A stretch of 64,000 nt of DNA from Marchantia polymorpha subsp. ruderalis (GCA_037833965.1 AP031352.1:3142501-3206500); one strand, 5' to 3'; counted from the stretch's first letter, positions 11,001 to 22,945 are shown. Numbers and translations are program-made. The notes: generated by a model not told the origin, from the sequence alone.

Positions 11001-14000
11001 CGAGCTTGGTCGAAATAACTTCATCAATTCACGGTTATGAGATTATGATGTTTTAAAACACTTACTTGAAAGAGAATCGGGAGCTGGCAATGGCGGCCCA
11101 TAACAGACAGTCAAGATAATATCTTACAGCAGACAACAGTTTGGACTAGTAATCCACAGCAAGTCATAGCAGCCTCGTGCCATGGACCTCAATACCTTCT
11201 TTTGAACGAAATGTCTGGATGATTCTAGCTTGTGAAACTTAACTGGTAGAGAAGATATGTCCGTTTCATGTACGTGAATGCATCAAGCACCGACGTTGAA
11301 AGTCTTCTATGTCAGCACAGCGTCTAAGACTTCGCCTCGAACGTTGATCAGATACAGAAAATTAATCTCCATGCTATATGACTTGCCCCATAGTGCTTGC
11401 CGTTATGGACAATGTTACAGTTCGAGTGAAGTTGTACTCAACAGGTGTGCGTGAAGAAACCGACAAGGTGCAGAATATCAATCAGGGGAATTGGAAACAG
11501 GTTTTGGCATTCTGAGGTCAACAATGTCCTGCTCTGTTCGGATTAATGGTGCATAGCCTGATGAGACGTTCAAACTAAACAATGACGTACGCCATGGTTT
11601 ATAAGTCAAGACTCATGAAGTTTCCATGATCAAATCTTGATATTTGAAAGCATTGAAGGTGAGTTTGTTTCTGCTCTTGTTCAGGTAAGAAAAGTCACAA
11701 GAACATCAATCCAGCGCTTCATCTCATCAGTCCCTCTCAGGACCGAATTTCTGTCATTTATTTATGATGTATCTGTAAGAATTCTTTTTACCTCGTCTCC
11801 TGAGGATCTTTCGATCCCGGACATTCATTCAAAGCCGATGGACCGGAAGACTGTCAAATCGACGTGAATTATGTTTGGATGAACGTCTGAACTTGAAGTC
11901 CACGAGGATAAAAGAGAGGATAAAGGGACCATGAGCAGGCAGACTCCTGACAAAATCTCTGCAACTGAGCTGTCGGAAACTCCGGTGTGGACTAAACAAG
12001 TCATTCTACAGAATCTGCAGAATTCTCAACATCTGGAACTCGCAAACCTTGGCATCTCTTTTGGAAATCAAAACTCGATTAGTCATAAAAATAATACCAC
12101 GAGCATTTGCAGTGTGAAAGCCTATGACCTCTTGTCTTTTATCTCTGCTTATGATTTCATAAAGAACACCACAAAAGTTGTCTAATCTGGAACAGAGTAA
12201 GAAACCACGTTAATAAGAACCGAGGACAATAGTACAACGATACAAGGCTTGAATCTAATCAGGCCTCCATCCCAGAGGGAGTTGAGTATATAAGCAAAGA
12301 CATGCAGTCTATCATTCTTGAATGTTGTCCAACTGGGGACCACCATTTGCAACTTTTGATGATCAGATCTCAATATTTTGAGTAACGGCTCGAATGCTCG
12401 TGCAGAAGACAGTGAAATGCCGTATCTTTGGACGGACTTATATTTGTCTGGACTGATAACAACAAACTCTAAGACTTCAAATGATGAAAAGCAAGTTGAA
12501 CATAACTAGGTAGTATTGGAATTCTGCACAATTCCGTTCGAATGCAGGACTTAGCTCTCTCGATCTAGGATTCATCATTGAAACCCGAAGTCTAACCTCT
12601 CTGATGGATGTATACACCTTGAAGTCGGCTCAACGCATAAGATCTTTACATGCATAGTGATGCAGACACGTTTCTAAACTAGAAGCTAAACGTTATTGTC
12701 GTAGCTTAATATTATACGTCAAGAATGGAACCAGTCTCTCGCGAGGGTACTCAGTTGACATCAGAATCTTTTTTGCAAGTTCTCCACCAAGTCGATACCG
12801 GGCTAGACTTAATTCACTAGCGTTGAGGCGACACAGGTTGTTATAGGAGAGCTTAGAGAGACTCATACCAGGTAGCTTGAATCAGACCTTGAGTCTTTAC
12901 GCTCTCCCACATCAACCTGTGCTGCCCAAAAGCCAATGAAATATTGTATCCCTTGAAGTTTCGGTCTCACAAAATTGGGCACTGTCTACAAAAGACAGAA
13001 CACAACCTCTGATAGACAGGTGTTTCAAAGACAAAGACACCAGAAGTACTATTCTCAAACGTAAATGGTGTCTTCGTGCTCAAGTGTCCAAGAGAAGCAG
13101 GTCATGCAGAAGCTCAAGAGCCAGTTGGCTATATGCATAGCGTACCCTGACAATATCACGATTCTGCCTCACATCTGTTGTGTGAACTGCAATCCTCAAT
13201 CGCCTATGTATACTGGCTCCATTCTCAGATGGTCTTCCAGTCCACAAGACTTCTTGCTGAGCTACGTATCGGTCACCAGCAATCCCGAGTTGTCTTCGAC
13301 GTTTCAAAATTCAATGGATTTTTGGTCGTATCTTGACCATAGCCTAGAGCCTGGATGGTAAATATAGCAACTATAGATTGTTGCGCTGTTAGGATCTCCT
13401 TGTCGGGACCTGCTTGATGCTATAAACAAATTATTTCTTGCAACCACATCTCGAGTATAGATTCGAGCATATGAATTTAAACTCTGTGTGGGTGCTCGGG
13501 GAAAAGCAAATGTAGGCAATCAAAATACCTACGAAACTTGACTTGTGCTTAAGAGACAAAACATAGCATGTCTACATAAGAACTTCTGAATAAGTTCCCA
13601 TGATAATGATTATCCTCACAATCTCCGATCATTTTCATATCTTCTCACTTGGAGTACCGAATTTCGTACCAGGTCTTGTCTTACATGTCGCCCTTCGGTT
13701 CTGCAAGTGAATTTCAGCTTTCTTTATCTGACATCCTCTTAAAATAGGCCCACAAGACGTAACCAGGAGTCTCAAACACCTGTATATAAATAAACATATA
13801 TCGAGTACCATGATATGCACAGTAGGTCATCATTTGTATTATATCTAGTGTAGTGCTCCCTAACGTCAGTAAGATAGTAACACACTTCCCTGCTCACTCA
13901 ATTACCGGACAGTGTGAGGAATCTTACCTGCTTCAAATCTTTTTGGTCTGAGAAAAACGTGTTTAAATCCTCTTCTCGGGTACTGAGAAACAAAGCAATA

Positions 14001-15400
14001 CATACATCGTAGTTCCTACGATGATCATGTATGCATAATTTTACCTGGATCCGATAGACAATTTATACTTCCTGTAACAGTACTACGCCTAACAGCAGCT
14101 CTGCCTTCGACTTCCTAGCAGCAATTTTACCTCCTTCGTCACCATGTTGCCAACAGTACTGTTTTGAACTGGAGCTCGAGAGATTCCGTTTTTACTTTTG
14201 AGAAAGCTTCGGTCAGAACGACGTGTCCACGTACATAACACCAGATCAGATAAGCGTCCTCAAGCTGTCCTATAACGCGAGGAGCATGGTCTTATTGTAG
14301 ACCGCTCCCATCGTCCTTGTAATTTGCAAAGGATCTCTTCAGATGATCAACTTCGTTTCTTAACGTCTACTCAGCTAGTTTTTCATTTCCAAGAAGTACA
14401 TGCCTGAACGATTATTAAGGACATAGAGCTTCGATCGCGTCAAATTCAGAGGCAAAAGCTTCTCGGAAGAGAACCGAACTTATCACAGAGTAGATCGACA
14501 TTTCATGAGAATACTGAGGTATGTTAGTTCTCACAATTCTCACTCATAGTTTATCACTCTGAACCCAGGTCATTTTAAGCAGACCTAAATCACGAAGAGA
14601 TGGCACGAGACAGCGAGATTAGCTACACCTGAATGGAGACCAGGTTGCTACTAACAACAAGTTTATACTGCAGTTATTATACTGAAGGATCAGACTTTTT
14701 TTAATTTATTAAAGGTTTAGAAGGAACCATCAAGTCTTACAGGGAATTTGAGTAGTAAGTACATACGTGCAAAATGTTGTTATCATTGGGAGATATCACA
14801 GTTTTTACGAGATGAGTTAAGCCGTCGTTCTTGTATAAATCAGGTGTAATTGTTGTTGTATAATGAAGCTTCATGGCTGGTCAGAATAAAATCCACATGC
14901 CTAACTGTACGTTGAGAAGTGGAGGCCTAACATGGTGCTAATTCATGAATTTCGTAACGGACATAATCCTGCTTTGTTCTCTGCAATTGAGCATATTATG
15001 CGTTGTAGTGCGCTCTCCACTGGCTAACTACGTGGACCACTTGATACACTGTAAAGAAAGCGCAATGCCCTAGACATTAGCTTATTCCGCTTTCTAGCTA
15101 ATGCGCACATGCACGTAGCTGTAGGCTGTGCGTCTGTTGCTGGTGGTGGTTTGACTGTTAGGACTGATTCATCTCATCCATTGGTGTTGCAGCAGAAAGG
15201 CTACTTTCGATAGGACCAAAGGCTTGAATAAATGTGTGCTTCTCGTGCGTTGACAATATAATGGTTGACCCATTGTATTAGATGCCCAGTATGTTCCACT
15301 TCAGGGCTTCAGATCAGCTTTAATGTTGTAATTTTGTTGAAATCTGGAACCGCATGGCCCTAATGGACAACGAGTAGTCAAAATATTAAAGCCAACTTTT
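11000..15400. other. mixed-composition region, no assignable gene
   Basis: GC content rises compared with the flanks, and short open stretches occur (11637-11867, 11931-12185, 13065-13361 on plus; 13080-13307 on minus). Some have plausible splice-like ends; for example an open stretch before GTAAGA at about 11687. I could not link any into a phase-consistent gene or match a family. It may hold exons of an unrecognised gene or an old decayed element. Confidence 0.35.
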
Positions 15401-15452
15401 TAACCTGCCATGCATGTATTATTATCTTCAAATTTAACCAGCAATGTGTGAG

Positions 15453-15482
15453 ATCATTTATTTCATATATGAAATAAATGAT
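15453..15482. repeat. 30-bp perfect palindrome
   Basis: The half-site ATCATTTATTTCATA is followed immediately by its exact reverse complement, giving a spacerless 30-bp palindrome in AT-rich DNA. The flanking bases do not extend it. Confidence 0.9.
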
Positions 15483-17414
15483 ACATGTTTCGATACAGAA
15501 GTCTTAAGTGGAAAGACATTTCCAAGAGAAACATGTTACTCATTGTAAGAACTTGATAACCCATACCTGAAGAAGTTAAACATGTTTTACTTCTTTTCGA
15601 CATTCAAATATACAAGAACCTAATCCATCTTATAATAATTTTCAGAAATCATGTAGCCAATTGATGGAAGAATGTGAGAGTATTAATCATAATAAGTGAA
15701 TATAAGTCAATATGAATATGATATAATCATTGTAATCAATACAACATGAACAAAATTTTGAATCTAGTATTTTTCATTTGAATAAAATAAGTACAAGTAA
15801 AAAATCTAGTATATCCATTTTAATGGATCATTGAAACTTTAGATCATATTCAAGCAAAAAAAAGGGTGATTTGAAAAAACTGATAAAAAATTCTATAAAT
15901 GTTAAAATAAAAGAGTTTTATGAGTTATAAATTGAAAGGTTATAAGATGTTAAAAATTTATATGAATGAAAAATAACAACAAAACTCTTTTCTTTTCTTC
16001 TTTTTTCCTTCTTTTCATAATAGGTCAAAGATTTTGGCCTCGACGTTTTGCATAGACCCATAGCCTTCAGCTTGACTTTGACTTGTCTCTCCGAAAAAAA
16101 ATAGTAACCATATAGGTTAGATCATATTTCATTATCTTATGAACTCCTCCGGACTTCATGGCCGTAATTTTGTTCAGTCAAACATTTGTCACTTGTAACA
16201 TATGCAAGAATAATTTCACTTATGTGAACACATCACATATCAAGGTGAATGAGTCAGTAATATTTCAATGTCAATGAAAATTAAGCTATGAACAAAAAAA
16301 TGTTTCATACAAACACACAAATCTTAAAATCTCATACTCTCACTCCTCTTATTGATGAAAATTGGCCCATCATTTAAAGTGATCCTATAATCTTCTTGCT
16401 CCTCACTCTGCGTAGCATGACACTTGTCAACGAGGTGAAAATTCTCACTAATTCTCTACAGTTTGTTAATTTTAGCAGGATTCAAGGCTTGACTGGATGC
16501 TTTGATGGGCTCCACGATTCTTCGATCTTGGTGGGAATCTATTGTTATCTGCCCTTCTCTCCAAGTATGCAGGTTAAGCAAGTTTGTTGTGCAAGTTTTC
16601 GTCTTTCTTCTAACATTCTTCTGCTCCTATGTACCTTCGTACATCAAAGTCCATATGGGCTTTAATCACAGTTGACATGGTGATCATTCCCCTTCATTAA
16701 TTTTCACTTCCAACGCGATGTTGTGAAGAGTCACGTAGTCTTGTGTCAACTCTCTTGGCACAATTGTGCTTGCAATCGTTGAGATTCGTTGAAAAGGTTT
16801 ATGATATTAAGTATGCTTGTTATGAGTCGCATAAAATATGTAACCATACATGCCTCACAAAATGTGAGTATTGTTTGAGTCATCGCAAACTTTTACATTG
16901 TGCCTCTAGCCCGCCATGGTGCCAAACTCTGAATCGTGAAACAGACTCACCGCTACTTCACGTTTTTCACAGTCAATAAAATCCAGCGTCTAAACTTTAA
17001 TGCTTCCTATAGATCTTCAATCGGTAGGGTGTCATAATTATCATTCTTGATGAACAAAATTTGATCAAAGCAGCAAACACATCAAGCGTATACATGAGAG
17101 ATCAAGCGTCTTGACCTTGCATGGTAGTAAAATTACCTTGGAAGCAATGAGGACGGAACCAACGAACTCCATCGGCCCAAAACAGAGAAAGAGTAGGAAG
17201 GGCTAGTCTCTAGATGTTAATTTTAAAGAATCACAATTCTTATGAGCTTTGTTTTGTTCTAAGCTGCAATCCCATACAATCCTGCTGCTTGCTTGATTTA
17301 GCATCATACAGTATATCGTTTCTCACAATTTGTGAGCTGCATCAAAAAATTAATCTGCAAATTTCATTGCTCTGATAACAATCCTCGCAGATTTTTCACA
17401 AGAATACAAGCACA
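15483..17414. other. AT-rich region with a moderate-GC patch at 16380-16980
   Basis: No gene is assigned. The patch at 16380-16980 holds open stretches on both strands (for example 16396-16665 plus) but no motif I recognise. It may be a worn transposon fragment. Confidence 0.35.
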
Positions 17415-17419
17415 AATGC
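17415..17419. repeat. target site duplication AATGC, left copy
   Basis: AATGC precedes the element start TGTGGTAACAC at 17420. The same five bases follow its end at 27717. Confidence 0.92.
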
Positions 17420-18554
17420 TGTGGTAACACACTTTTTGTTTTTTTCGTAGAATTTAAACAATTTTAGAAAAGAAGTACCAAAGCAGTGTCTGTAGTTAGG
17501 AATGGTACGATAAATAGAGTGAAGTGAGGAGAGCGCGGGTCACGAAGAATCGCGGAGATGGGCGTACCAGCGCCAAACGCCTTCGGCGCCTTCGGCAAGA
17601 TCTCCTTTGCTGAGGTGTCTTTACCCACGCGCCTCCAGCGCTTAGGGAAGGTACGCTTCCGGCACAGACACCTCCGGAGGAGATGTCGCTGAAGACGTCA
17701 GAAGCCGGCAAGGACCTCTGAATGCTTCCAACCATGAGTGCGCCTTCGGCGATGCGCCGTTGGTGCGGGAGAGAAACCTTCATAACGATCAGGATTCACG
17801 GTAGTTCTAATTGGTTGAGGTCTCATTGAAAAGAGCTCGGGACGCTCGTTCTAACGAGCCCAAGAGCGCCGGAGATGGATCAGGGACGAGGAAGTTATGA
17901 GCGTCAGTAAACTCGCATCCGGCGATGCGCAGTTCGCGCTAGGTTCACCGTCGGAAAGGACCCCCGTACGCCTTCGGCGATGCGCCTTCGGCGGAACCAC
18001 GCGCTCATGAGAAGAGATCAAGTCGGAGCCGGAAGCGCCTTCGGCGGCTGCGCAGCGGAAGAGAAGCGCCGGCCTGATGTACGCCTCCGACGTGGCGCGG
18101 ACAGGCGGGTGCGCTGGCATAATTCGCGCCGGCGGGATATGCGCCGTCGGCGATGCGGGGTAGAACGGACAGAAGAAGTTGTACAAATATGGGACGGCGT
18201 AATTCGCGCCGACTTGATGTACGCCTCCAGCGAGGCGCCAACGGAGAAGGAGTACGCCTGCGGCGATACGCCTACGGCGATGGGCAGGTTTGGAAAAGAC
18301 AACATAGTCGGAGTGTATGCTCCACCGCAGCGAACTCGAGTCCGGAAGCCCTCGGCGATGACAAACTCAGAGCCGGCGGACGATGGCGGCGGGAGAATTC
18401 AACGTTCACGCATGCGAATGCGCGCAGTGCAAAGTCGTGAATTCGAGCATGCGAGGGAGAACCGTTAGGCCGTATAGCCGGCTGCGTAATCAAGTTTGAT
18501 TGTACCCAGTGAGAGCGTTGTGCGATCTTGAATTTGGAGAAGAAAAGTCTGCTC

Positions 18555-18559
18555 TCCAG
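18555..18559. repeat. target site duplication TCCAG, left copy
   Basis: TCCAG directly precedes TGTGGTACCCC at 18560 and recurs at 23895-23899. The homologous unoccupied site in the type II copy at 2550-7420 has a single TCCAG (6323-6319, minus strand). Confidence 0.95.
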
Positions 18560-18871
18560 TGTGGTACCCCACTTTTGGTAATTTTGAGGAAATTAAAACA
18601 TTTTTGGAAAACTGTACCACGGCAGCAATGTAAATAGCCTTCGGTGCATCAAAACAGAGTGAATTCGGAAGATCGCAGAGACTCTCGAGGGACCTCGTAG
18701 AATCTAGGAGTTGGGTGCAGCGGTAAGGAAGGGCACCACCCTCCCTGCGAGCTCTGCAGTTAGGATCCCTACGGCGCAAGGCGCAAAATCCGCGTTCGGC
18801 GCTGCGTCCGCGGCGGTAGGGAAATCCTTCATATTTAGGTCAACCCCCAAACGTCTTGACTTAGTTAGGGT

Positions 18872-18908
18872 CTCGTTGGAAAGAACTCGACGCGCTGATT
18901 CCAACGAG
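18872..18908 (+). repeat. 10-bp stem inverted repeat in type I 5' region
   Basis: CTCGTTGGAA (18872-18881) and TTCCAACGAG (18899-18908) are exact inverted repeats with a 17-nt loop. The type I copy at 31095 keeps an 8-bp version (CGTTGGAA ... TTCCAACG, about 31411-31443). Type II copies have a different inverted repeat (GCTCGTT/AACGAGC) at the same place before the shared CGAGCCCAAGA sequence. Confidence 0.75.
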
Positions 18909-19086
18909 CCCAAGAACGCCAACAATGGATAAGGACTCCGGGAGTTATGAAGGTTGTAAGATACTCAGCTCTTCGCCTATGCACAGGCGGAGAAGTTTTG
19001 TCCTATGCGCGGACGAAGGAAGTTCGCCTGCGCACAGGCAAAATAGGGTTTTGATGTAGGCGCGAAGTTCGCCTACGCACAGGCGT

Positions 19087-19104
19087 GCGCCTGTGCACAG
19101 GCGC
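19087..19104. repeat. 18-bp perfect palindrome GCGCCTGTGCACAGGCGC
   Basis: One of several GTGCAC-centred palindromes in type I copies. Others lie at 31600-31619 and inside the ORFs (for example about 33740-33800). Confidence 0.85.
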
Positions 19105-19772
19105 TTCGGCGTCGGCGGGAAATCCGCCTTGGGCCCTAGAAATGCGCCTTGTGAGGTAGAAACTGTACGGCGCCTTCTGCGCCAGCGCAACGCCGCGGAC
19201 GAGCAAGGAGCCGCCAGAATAGTAAAGTTCGTACGGACCGTACGGACTGTACGGACGGGACGGATGGATGCGCTCTTGGACGGACGGAGTTGCGGCGGCG
19301 AGAGCGCCGACGGAGAGACAAGGAACAGACAGTCTGGACGGAGTCGGTTGACCGCGGTCAACGTCTTCCGCGCCAGCGCATCGACGCGGACGGACTTCGC
19401 CTGCGCACAGGCGCTCACCTGTGCACAGGAGGGTGAAGTTCCGCGCCGGCGGAGAATCCGTCGAGGAGTCCGCCTGCGAGCGAGCGGGAGTTGAACTTTT
19501 GTCCGACATGCGGACACACGCGCCGAGGCAGAGGAGGATTGGCTGAGGAGCGGTACGTACGAGTGTACCGCGCAAGGCGGAAAATCCGCCTTCGGCGCTG
19601 CGCACCCATGTCCGCGGCGTAGTACGCTCGCGGAGTTCAAATTCGCCAATTCGAGCGTGAGAGTTAAATCGGCGACGGCGGAGCGTGAAGCCGCGCGTGA
19701 GAGCGGAGACCGTTTCAGCGTAGAGCCGGCGCGGCCATCAATTGAGTCGTCCTTCACGAGCAAGAGCCGACC

Positions 19773-22700
19773 ATGACCTTCGACCGGGAGGCGGAGAGCG
19801 TCCCATTCTTGAATTCGCGATTCCATTCTCTAGTGCGAGCTGCGCGCGTCCATCTGCTGGCTGCTAAGCATTCTCGACATCGCCGCGCAGAGGATTTCTT
19901 GGTGATTGAGGGAGAAGTGAGTGCGCGTGATTTGGAATTGAGGGCGATCAGAGTTTGCCGAGGAAGAAAGGAGCTCGAGCGGAGCGGAAGGAGAATGAGC
20001 GAGCGGGCGAACTCCAAGAACGCAATGACGAGACTGGGCCGATTGCGGATGCTGCCGCTCCGACTACCACAGAACGGGCTGCGCGCTTTCGAGGAGCGCC
20101 TGATAGCAAGAAAGCTCGATTTCTTGCTATGGGGATGGAACTACATCTGTGTGGATATGGTGCGCGAGTGGCTAGAGCCACAAGGTCCACCTTCGCGCGG
20201 ATTGCGTCCGCATGTTGATCGGTGGACGGTCCAAGATTGGGCGCAGGCATTGGGGAGATGTGCCGGCATGCCAGGGCACCTCCTCTTCGATAGTGAGAGC
20301 GTCAAGGTGACCAAGCAGGAAGAGGCGCAATTTGTGGAGCTGTTCAAGAAGGGGAAGTCTACCAAGAATGGATACAAGACCCGCGATTACAAGGATCGAT
20401 TCCGCCGGACTTTGTCTACGGCGCTGCTGCAATTACTGCAGCCACACCGCGCCTGCTACATCACATTGTGGCAGGTCTCTTTTGTGGAGTGCATCATCGA
20501 GGGAACTCCAATTCACTGGGCGAGCATCCTGCACCGGGTGATGCGACAGCACGCTTTTGAGGAGAAGGGGGGAACTCTAAATCATCTCTCTTCTTTCCTC
20601 ATCAATTTTTATAGACAGCGAAATTGTTTGACCGCGGCGGAGCTTGCTCGTTTTCCGCCGTTGTCCGTCGACCATCCCGGGAGGTATGTGCGGGAGAATG
20701 AGGTCGACACTGATGCAGAGGAGTCGCCGACTTCTACTCCGTCAAGGCGGAGGGACGAAGGGAGAAATACTCCTGCCGCAAGAGTGCCGCGGAAGCGGCG
20801 ATGGAGAGAAGAGTCCGAAGAGGAGCAGCATCAAGAACCCACTACTCCCATTCAACCGCGGCCGTTGTATGAATCGTACAGCCGGCCGAAGCAGAAGGCG
20901 CGCAGGCTGGTGTTACCAGTCAGCAACGCGGACACGGCGACGATTGCGACGGAGAAAGGAAGTGCGTCGCCAGAGAAGAACGAGGGAGCGCGGACGTCCG
21001 CAGGAGCAACGGACCCCGTTGCAGCCTCGACGGATGAGAGGCCGCCTACGGGCCAAGGGCCTCCGGAGTTACCACGTGCGTGGCGGACAGGTGTTCCGCC
21101 TGCACACAGGCGAGCCTCGACGGACGGGCGAGCCTCGACGGACAGACGACCACAAGCGGACGTGGACCTATGCCTACGCGTGGGAAGAAGCAGTCCGCCT
21201 GTGCACATGTCACCTCCACACGTGCCGCCTGTGCACAGGCAGGAATCACCCCCGTTCCAACGTAGGAAGGGGAAGGAGCCGGCGGAAGATCCGCCTACGA
21301 GACACCGGCCTTCGGGGCCAGACCCTCCGGCGCACAACGCGCCGCGATTTGCGCCTTCGGCGCCAGGGCCTTCGGGCCGAGGAGATGCGAGCAGGGAGCG
21401 TGCGGAGGCCGCACCATCGGCGGGTAATCCGCCGGTAGATGCGCCTTCGGCGGTAGGGCCTCAGGGCCAAGGGACATCGGGCGAGCGGCCCCCGGCTATG
21501 TCGCCTTTGGCGATAGACGTCCGCGGCGCTGCGCCTGCGGCGGACAAGGCGCCGGCATTTGCGCCTGTGCACAGGCCGGACACAGCCCCCGCACACGACC
21601 GATCGAGGGAGCAGCAACTGACGGAGGAGCGGATTGACTGTCTGTGGGACGAAATTTCGGTGCGCGATGCGCAATCGAACCCCGCGCAGACACCCTCCGC
21701 TCGATCGCCTTCGGCGGCGGACGTCGGCGGCAGAGAGGATACGGTAGAAGACCAACAAGCGGGCGACGGGGATGTAGCACGGGCACATTCGCCCACCACC
21801 TTAGACATTTTGGCAAAGAGCAATGAGGCTGCAGCGGTGCCTTCGCAGGCAGCACACGTCGACAACGTGCATCCCCACTCGGGACAGTCGCCAACGCCAT
21901 CAATGGCGACTGAAATTCTCCACTCGGATGATGACGACGGAGGCTCCACCGAAGCAATGTCGGGAGCGGGGGATACCAAGGAGGAGGAGGAGGAAATTGT
22001 TGGAGCGCCGGCGGCGGCGCTCTCTGAGCAGGTGATTCCGTTGCTGAGGTACTTGGATCGCAAAATCGATAAATACGCCGATCCACTTCAGCCGGGATCT
22101 TACATCGAATTAGTGCGCAGGCGGACTCGCACTAAAGTCCACACTAGCAAGCTACTAGCTAGGGTGGACCAGGAGTTGAGGGAATTGAAGGAGAGGCATG
22201 CCTGTTTATGGGGGCAGTACAACCTTGAGAGGAAATCGCACGCCCTCGACAGGATGCGGAAGGATAGAGTGGAAGAGCTCACCAGGGATGTGTTGCAGAC
22301 CACGCAGGATTTGATGTCTGAGAAAACTCAGAATCAGATTCTGTCAGAGGAGCTCGTGCGACAGACGCGTTTGTTGGCGGAGTGTCAGCTCGCACGGCAG
22401 GCGGATGAGGATTTAATCCGCAGGCTACAGTCAGAGTGTGGTGAATTGAGAGCGCAGCGTGCGGAGGCCGAATCGCAGTTAGTGGTAATTGAAGAGGATC
22501 GCAAGCGAGAGGCAGATCACACGAGGGAGAAGACGGCGAGGCGTGTCGCCCACTGTCTCAAGGGCTACGTCCACTGGGAAGTGGCGGCACAAGAGAAACT
22601 CACACTACATGAGTTTGAACTCCGCGCAGCCGGGTTGTTGACAGGCGACAGCAGGAGTCGGCGGAAGGTAGCGAAGAAGCTCGACGCTTTTCTGTCGAAG

Positions 22701-22880
22701 GCGCGGGATACCATATCCACCCTCGAGGTGGAGGTGTCCGCGGCGTTGCAGCGGTTGGGACTGCGCAGTCGAGCGAAAGACTGGCAGGGTAGGGAGTTAG
22801 TGCGCGGCAGTCCGTCGCGCAGGAGACGTAGCACCGGTTCCGCGGAGTGTAGTGTAGCGTGGTTCCGTGCAGGCGTGTAG
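19773..22880 (+). CDS. type I element protein, intact, 1035 aa
   Basis: ATG at 19773 (protein MTFDREAESV), stop at 22878-22880, no internal breaks. The same start context is kept in the copy at 32321. Residues about 95-300 form the most conserved globular part: LDFLLWGWNYI, RDYKDRFRRTL, IHWASILHRVM, GGTLNHLSSFLINFY. Residue 340 onward has a basic, possibly nuclear-targeting patch (RVPRKRRW). About 380-730 is a Pro/Ala/Arg/Ser-rich linker whose APSA and PPVHR units are encoded by short palindromes. The box PTTLDILAKS and an acidic patch precede EQVIPLLRYLDRK. Residues about 760-1000 are predicted coiled coil with GDSRSRRKVAKKLDAF, ending in an Arg-rich tail (RRRRSTGSAE). It contains no reverse transcriptase, protease, zinc knuckle or DDE motif. 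A structural, gag-like or DNA-binding role is a guess. I recall similar hypothetical proteins from Marchantia. Confidence 0.8.
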   Translation: MTFDREAESVPFLNSRFHSLVRAARVHLLAAKHSRHRRAEDFLVIEGEVSARDLELRAIRVCRGRKELERSGRRMSERANSKNAMTRLGRLRMLPLRLPQNGLRAFEERLIARKLDFLLWGWNYICVDMVREWLEPQGPPSRGLRPHVDRWTVQDWAQALGRCAGMPGHLLFDSESVKVTKQEEAQFVELFKKGKSTKNGYKTRDYKDRFRRTLSTALLQLLQPHRACYITLWQVSFVECIIEGTPIHWASILHRVMRQHAFEEKGGTLNHLSSFLINFYRQRNCLTAAELARFPPLSVDHPGRYVRENEVDTDAEESPTSTPSRRRDEGRNTPAARVPRKRRWREESEEEQHQEPTTPIQPRPLYESYSRPKQKARRLVLPVSNADTATIATEKGSASPEKNEGARTSAGATDPVAASTDERPPTGQGPPELPRAWRTGVPPAHRRASTDGRASTDRRPQADVDLCLRVGRSSPPVHMSPPHVPPVHRQESPPFQRRKGKEPAEDPPTRHRPSGPDPPAHNAPRFAPSAPGPSGRGDASRERAEAAPSAGNPPVDAPSAVGPQGQGTSGERPPAMSPLAIDVRGAAPAADKAPAFAPVHRPDTAPAHDRSREQQLTEERIDCLWDEISVRDAQSNPAQTPSARSPSAADVGGREDTVEDQQAGDGDVARAHSPTTLDILAKSNEAAAVPSQAAHVDNVHPHSGQSPTPSMATEILHSDDDDGGSTEAMSGAGDTKEEEEEIVGAPAAALSEQVIPLLRYLDRKIDKYADPLQPGSYIELVRRRTRTKVHTSKLLARVDQELRELKERHACLWGQYNLERKSHALDRMRKDRVEELTRDVLQTTQDLMSEKTQNQILSEELVRQTRLLAECQLARQADEDLIRRLQSECGELRAQRAEAESQLVVIEEDRKREADHTREKTARRVAHCLKGYVHWEVAAQEKLTLHEFELRAAGLLTGDSRSRRKVAKKLDAFLSKARDTISTLEVEVSAALQRLGLRSRAKDWQGRELVRGSPSRRRRSTGSAECSVAWFRAGV

Positions 22881-22916
22881 CGTAGTGCAGTGTAGTGCTA
22901 GTTAAGATGTAGAAGG

Positions 22917-22945
22917 TATAAAATAGTTCAAGGCGTTTTGCCTTG
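22917..22945 (+). promoter_or_regulatory. TATA box plus 17-nt hairpin of nested type I element
   Basis: TATAAAATAG at 22917-22926 and the stem-loop CAAGGC-GTTTT-GCCTTG at 22929-22945, placed 37 bp after the ORF stop. By analogy with LTRs this would mark the U3/R boundary. Transcription would then start close to 22945. Confidence 0.7.

Noticed and set aside
16396-16979. Gene in the moderate-GC patch at 16.4-17.0 kb
   Set aside because: Open stretches on both strands lack motifs and true starts. The minus-strand reading has several stops.
18945-19826. 293-codon minus-strand ORF and similar large antisense ORFs (for example 31514-32197, 20852-21337, 62624-63478 plus, 4608-5204 plus)
   Set aside because: They lie antisense to the element's GC-rich palindromic 5' region or coding linker. 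Palindromic, GC-rich sequence lacks stops in several frames. Homologous copies exist only because the sense DNA is conserved.
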